From Micromonospora chaiyaphumensis (GTDB lineage: Bacteria > Actinomycetota > Actinomycetes > Mycobacteriales > Micromonosporaceae), in contig NZ_FMCS01000005.1 in the NCBI RefSeq assembly GCF_900091435.1, positions 62,001 through 126,000 on the forward strand: a stretch of 64,000 nt of DNA, read 5' to 3'. The translations under genes and the position numbers were made by a program. The notes beneath the pieces are model-generated. The model ran no database searches, had not been told where the DNA came from, and was given only the letters and a program-made list of their open reading frames with translations. Positions 60,860-64,000 of this stretch are shown here, piece by piece (within the stretch, counting starts at the first letter, position 1; the number at the start of each line of letters is the position of its first letter).

Positions 60860-61684
60860 TCACCGTGGGCGCGAGGAGGGGCGGACCGAGTCGGGTTTCT
60901 CCGCCGGCCGGTTGTCCGGATGGGTGGTCGTCGCGAGACTGGCCGCCGGGCTGCTGGGCGCGGGTTCCGGCGGACCGGTGACGCGGGCGGTTGGCCCGGT
61001 GCTGGTGCCCCGCGTCGGATCTTCGCTCGGCCGCGGCGCGGTCGGGTCGCCGCCGGATCTGGTCGGCTTGCCCTTCCCGTCGAGCAGCCCGTCGCAGTAG
61101 CCGGGGACCTTGTCGCGGCCGCCCGCCGCCGCGACCAGGGCGGCGAAGGGAGGCGCCTCCAGGGCATGGCCCCGGTCCGCGTTCTTCTTCGCCCGGTAGG
61201 CGGTGCAGAGCCCGGCCAGCCCGGACGGGGTGCCCGGAACGTCGGTCGGGCCGGCGCTCGGGGCGACCGGACGGCTCGGGCCGGGGGTCGGCGCGGCCGG
61301 CCGGTCGGTGCCCGCGCCGGGGGACGGCGTGACCGGCGTGCCGCCACCCCCGCCCAGCGGGCCGGGCAGGTTGCCGGTGACGGCGGCCAGGGCGACCCCA
61401 CCGGTGGCGGTGGCGAGCAGGGCGCCCAGGGCGAGTTTGGCGCCGAGCAGCCCGGTGCGGAGGCGTCGCCGGGGCGGGGACACGGCCACCGGGACCGCGT
61501 CGCCGGCCCGCGCCCGGCGGAAGGCCTGTAGAGCGGCCCCCTCGCCGCTGAGCTCCTGCGGGTGGGGATCGGCGCGGACGGCGGCGAGGAACCGGACGAG
61601 CGCCTGCGGACCGTCCTGCGGGTCGCTGACGGGACCGACGAGCAGGCGCTCGACGGTCTCCTGGTCCATGCGGTGTCCGTTCAT
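60860..61684 (-). CDS. Single-pass membrane protein, orphan anti-sigma-like
   Basis: Encodes 274 residues. The cytoplasmic N-terminus (MDQETVERLLVGPVSDPQDG, then ALQAFRRARAG) of about 70 residues resembles the small sigma-binding regions of actinomycete ECF partners but has no zinc motif. One transmembrane helix follows (LLGAKLALGALLATATGGVA), then a Pro-rich exterior region with two cysteines (AGLCTAYRAKK and VPGYCDGLL). No sigma factor gene is adjacent, which is unusual if it is an anti-sigma factor. ATG 61684 has GAGGGA about 6 nt upstream. Function uncertain. Confidence 0.6.
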   Translation of the reverse strand: MNGHRMDQETVERLLVGPVSDPQDGPQALVRFLAAVRADPHPQELSGEGAALQAFRRARAGDAVPVAVSPPRRRLRTGLLGAKLALGALLATATGGVALAAVTGNLPGPLGGGGGTPVTPSPGAGTDRPAAPTPGPSRPVAPSAGPTDVPGTPSGLAGLCTAYRAKKNADRGHALEAPPFAALVAAAGGRDKVPGYCDGLLDGKGKPTRSGGDPTAPRPSEDPTRGTSTGPTARVTGPPEPAPSSPAASLATTTHPDNRPAEKPDSVRPSSRPR

Positions 61685-61753
61685 CTCGTGTCCCTCAGCG
61701 CCGCCACCGGTCGTGGCGTCACACGAGAGACCCCCGCCTGCCCCCGTTGGGCG

Positions 61754-61769
61754 GGTGACCTCGGTCACC
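61754..61769. promoter_or_regulatory. Dyad GGTGACC-TC-GGTCACC in divergent gap
   Basis: A perfect 7-bp inverted repeat with a 2-nt centre lies 70 bp upstream of the membrane-protein start (61684) and 155 bp upstream of the DUF72 start. It is a plausible dimeric-regulator operator; the 239-bp gap 61685-61923 holds no gene. Confidence 0.35.
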
Positions 61770-61923
61770 GTCGCGGGGTCAGCCCATGGTCTTCGCCCCG
61801 TCGATGCCGCCCGCCTTTCGCTTGGGGACCGGGACACGGTACGACCCGTCACCGACAGTTTCCCCGCTCCACACCGGACGACCCGAGTTGCCGTTTCGTC
61901 CGGATCGCGGTGCACTGAATTAC

Positions 61924-62814
61924 ATGGGTGTCATCAAGGTGGGCACGTCCTCCTGGGCCGACCAGATGCTGGTCCGCTCGGGCTGGTATCCCCGTGCGGT
62001 CAACACGCCGGCGGGCCGGCTCGGCTGGTACGCGGAGCGGTTCGGTCTGGTCGAGGTGGATACCTCCTACTACGCGATTCCGGCACCCGAGACCGCCGAG
62101 GGCTGGGCGGCCGCCACCCCGCCGGGCTTCACCTTCGACGTCAAGGCGTTCCGCCTCTTCACCGGCCACCACACCCCGGTCGACGCGCTGCCCCGGGAGC
62201 TGCGTCCGGCCGGCGGCCCGAGCCGGATCCGCTGGCGCGACCTGTCCGCCGGGGCGTACGACGCGCTCTGGGACCGGTTCCACGCGGCGCTGGCGCCCCT
62301 CGCGGCGGCCGACCGGCTCGGCGCCGTGCTGCTCCAGTTCCCGCCCTGGCTGGCCCGTGGCGAGGCGGCCCGGCAGCGGATCCTGTCCGCGGCGCGGCGG
62401 TGCCGGCCCTGGCCGGTGACCGTCGAGCTGCGGCACTCCTCCTGGTTCACCGAGGACGCCGTGGTGGAGACCGTGACCTTCCTGCGCGAGCACGGGCTCG
62501 GGTACGCCTGCGTGGACATGCCGCAGGGGCACGAATCCTCGGTGCCGCCGATCCTCGTCGCCACCGCCGATCTCGCCGTGGTCCGGTTCCACGGGCACAG
62601 CACGGCGTGGGAGAGCGGCGACAAGCAGGAGAAGTTCCGCTACGCCTACGGCCACGAGGAGCTGCGGCGCTGGTCCGTGCTGCTGCGCGAACTCGCCGAC
62701 CAGTGCGCCGAGCTGCACGTGCTGCTGAACAACTGCTGCGGCGACCAGGCCCAGCGGGACGCCGCCCGGCTCGCCGCGCTGCTCGGCGTCGCGCCCGCCA
62801 CCGCGCCCGCCTGA
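61924..62814 (+). CDS. DUF72 protein (second copy type)
   Basis: Encodes 296 residues. The DUF72 pattern is KVGTSSWADQMLVRSGWYPR, then FGLVEVDTSYYAIPAPETAE, FTFDVKAFRLFTGHHT, AVLLQFPPWLARGEA, VTVELRHSSWFTED and the C-terminal LHVLLNNCCGDQAQRDAARL, the NN(C)xxDxA segment shared with better-known family members such as E. coli YecE. The first copy at 25476 lacks this NNCCGDQA ending and reads VHTPDNADAPDLARRF instead. Function unknown; cytoplasmic. ATG 61924 has no evident Shine-Dalgarno. Confidence 0.86.
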   Translation: MGVIKVGTSSWADQMLVRSGWYPRAVNTPAGRLGWYAERFGLVEVDTSYYAIPAPETAEGWAAATPPGFTFDVKAFRLFTGHHTPVDALPRELRPAGGPSRIRWRDLSAGAYDALWDRFHAALAPLAAADRLGAVLLQFPPWLARGEAARQRILSAARRCRPWPVTVELRHSSWFTEDAVVETVTFLREHGLGYACVDMPQGHESSVPPILVATADLAVVRFHGHSTAWESGDKQEKFRYAYGHEELRRWSVLLRELADQCAELHVLLNNCCGDQAQRDAARLAALLGVAPATAPA

Positions 62815-62874
62815 GGTTTCCGCCGGCACCCCGCGGGTACCGGCGGTGCCGAGGACCGACAGCGAGGGGGACGC

Positions 62875-63078
62875 GTGGACGAGCGGCGGGACGAGCCCGG
62901 TGGCCTGACCCGGGACGGCCGGGACCCCCGGGCGATCCGGGAGGCCGAGGAGGCGCACGGCGGCAGCATGGCCCCGGGTCTGGTGGACGACACCGGCCAC
63001 CCGGTGGCCGAACCACCCGTGCCGGACAACGAGCCGTCGGCGTTGGGCCGGCCGGGGGAGGACGGCACCGGTTCCTGA
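62875..63078 (+). CDS. Small acidic hypothetical protein
   Basis: Encodes 67 residues, polar, Pro/Glu/Asp-rich and probably unstructured, containing DGRDPRAIREAEEAHGGSMA. I recognise no family. GTG 62875 is supported by GAGGGGG about 3-4 nt upstream, and a strong hairpin follows the stop, which together argue for a real gene. It follows the DUF72 gene after 60 bp and may share its transcript. Confidence 0.5.
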   Translation: MDERRDEPGGLTRDGRDPRAIREAEEAHGGSMAPGLVDDTGHPVAEPPVPDNEPSALGRPGEDGTGS

Positions 63079-63095
63079 CCGGACGAGCGACGCGG

Positions 63096-63130
63096 CGACG
63101 CCCGGGGCGCGTTCAGCACCCCGGGCGTCG
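63096..63130. terminator. Hairpin between convergent genes
   Basis: A perfect 12-bp stem (63096-63107 with 63119-63130) and an 11-nt loop lie between the small acidic gene (stop 63078) and the membrane-protein gene (stop 63142). Confidence 0.75.
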
Positions 63131-63141
63131 TCGTGCGTGGC

Positions 63142-63780
63142 TCACCTGCCGGCCATGGCCATCGGTCGCTTCGTCCCGGCCATCCCGGCCATCCCGGCGA
63201 CCTTGCCGATGCTCTTCGGCGCCATCGCCATCCCGCCGGCCCGGTTGAGCAGGCCCCGGAACACCTGTCCCGGTTTCTGCTGCTCACCCATGTACGCCGA
63301 CACCACCACGAGGGCGCCGGTCATCGCCGGGATCGCCCACTGGAGCAGCCTCATCTGCCGCTGTGAGGAGGCGACGTTCGAGGGCGTCTGGTAGCTCGGC
63401 TCGGTGGCCCCCTGGACGGGCGGCCCGCCCGCCTTCTGCAGGCGCATGCCGAGCAGCCGGCTGTAGCCGGTCACCGCCAGCGCGCCGACGGTCAGCGCGG
63501 TTTTCAGCGTGCTCATCCTTCCCACCCCGCGCTGGGCGGCCACGCGTGGACTTTCCGTGATCAACTCGCCGACGGCGCCGGCGAGGTGCGCGCCGATCGC
63601 CGCCGCGTTGACCGGTGTCCACCGGGCCCAGCCGGCCGAGGCGACCGGCAGCCGTTGAGTCGAGTCGTCGATCTTCGCCGCCGCGCCGTTGACACCCAGC
63701 GCACCCATGAGTGAGCCGCCGAACCAGGCCGCCAGGCCGAGGTCGTGCATCGATCGCAACGCGGTGTGCCGTTCGGACAT
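63142..63780 (-). CDS. Membrane-associated hypothetical protein
   Basis: Encodes 212 residues with four weak-to-moderate hydrophobic segments (LGLAAWFGGSLMGALGVNGA, WTPVNAAAIGAHLAGAVGEL, TALTVGALAVTGYSRLLGMR, LLQWAIPAMTGALVVVSAYM). The opening SMHDLGLAAWFGGSLMGALG recurs, as I recall, in many actinobacterial hypothetical proteins without known function. The Gly/Met-rich C-terminus (MAMAPKSIGKVAGMAGMAGT) is unusual. ATG 63780 has GGAGGGGG about 6 nt upstream. Confidence 0.72.
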   Translation of the reverse strand: MSERHTALRSMHDLGLAAWFGGSLMGALGVNGAAAKIDDSTQRLPVASAGWARWTPVNAAAIGAHLAGAVGELITESPRVAAQRGVGRMSTLKTALTVGALAVTGYSRLLGMRLQKAGGPPVQGATEPSYQTPSNVASSQRQMRLLQWAIPAMTGALVVVSAYMGEQQKPGQVFRGLLNRAGGMAMAPKSIGKVAGMAGMAGTKRPMAMAGR

Positions 63781-63875
63781 CTGATCCCCCTCCGCCGTGT
63801 TCGGGCGGTGCGGCTTACCCACGTTCCGCGAACCTAAGCGCCCCAATTCCGGCCGTGCCGTCCGGGTCGTACGGC

Positions 63876-64000
63876 TCAGCGGGGCGGCAGCGCGGCGGCG
63901 AACGCGGCGATCCGGGCGGCCAGCGGGGCGGCGGCGCGTACCCAGGTGAAGTGGTCCAGCGGGGCGCCCGCCTCGGCGACGGTGTAGCGGTGCCGGCGCA
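63876..64000 (-). CDS. C-terminal fragment of a gene cut by the window edge
   Basis: The last 40 codons of a minus-strand frame enter from the right edge and end at the TGA at 63878-63876. The peptide includes HRYTVAEAGAPLDHFTWVRA, then an Ala-rich helix ending in LPPR. It looks like the end of a cytoplasmic enzyme, but 40 residues are too few to name a family. Confidence 0.5.
   Translation of the reverse strand, partial: RRHRYTVAEAGAPLDHFTWVRAAAPLAARIAAFAAALPPR

Overview
The window is about 64 kb of very GC-rich, gene-dense actinobacterial chromosome. GTG and TTG starts, GTGA/ATGA stop-start overlaps, a SigE-family ECF sigma factor, a conservon-type histidine kinase with a roadblock protein, a snapalysin, an AfsR-type regulator and several Actinobacteria-restricted domains (DUF3152, DUF5709) point to Micromonosporaceae, most likely Micromonospora. 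That assignment comes from gene content and style, not from a database match. I see no rRNA, tRNA, CRISPR array, insertion sequence, phage or origin. All intergenic gaps are under 300 bases.

Layout. 0.3-7.2 kb: a large secreted propeller/Ig protein, a zinc alcohol dehydrogenase, an arginase-fold protein and a P450. 7.3-16.3 kb: a small HTH regulator, then one long operon with a NIT/HAMP-type sensor kinase, a roadblock protein, a complete branched-chain-amino-acid-type ABC importer (binding lipoprotein, two permeases, two ATPases) and a methyltransferase. 16.3-22.3 kb: alpha/beta hydrolase, Tat-exported phospholipase C, DUF5709 protein, and an ECF sigma/membrane-protein operon divergent from a DUF3152 lipoprotein. 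22.3-25.5 kb: a receiver-thioredoxin-reductase fusion coupled to a cyclic-nucleotide-domain histidine kinase. 25.5-33.6 kb: DUF72 protein, diguanylate cyclase, ATP-dependent DNA ligase, erythromycin-esterase-like protein, a frameshifted LtrA gene, and a PP2C phosphatase facing a STAS protein. 33.7-41.8 kb: secreted cyclophilin, snapalysin, DUF2804 protein, GH18 chitinase with ricin-type lectin, royal-jelly-type protein, large catalase. 41.9-46.6 kb: phosphopantetheinyl transferase/metallophosphoesterase pair, nucleotidyltransferase, proline iminopeptidase, secreted SH3-like protein, dehalogenase-like hydrolase. 46.7-53.5 kb: AfsR-type regulator, DivIVA-like coiled-coil protein, and a coupled MEDS-HATPase/MEDS-STAS pair. 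53.6-64 kb: a GH-like protein, small enzymes, GH88/105-like protein, an SCP2/glycogen-debranching pair, membrane proteins, a second DUF72 protein and an edge fragment.

The genes look like ordinary chromosomal accessory content (sensing, stress, secreted hydrolases) rather than one biosynthetic cluster. The most distinctive observations are: (i) a two-gene remnant of a conservon, whose kinase has Asn where I expect His, fused operonically to an ABC importer; (ii) two divergent promoters of identical architecture (CAAC-N17-CGTCC) that tie the DUF3152 lipoprotein to the neighbouring ECF sigma factor; (iii) a 59-bp insertion with a 15-bp duplication at a GTGA overlap, which creates a 20-codon minicistron that preserves coupling; (iv) a clear one-base frameshift in ltrA; and (v) several TANNNT-N6/7-start signatures of leaderless transcripts. 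Many convergent or downstream gene ends carry long GC hairpins with little or no U-tract.
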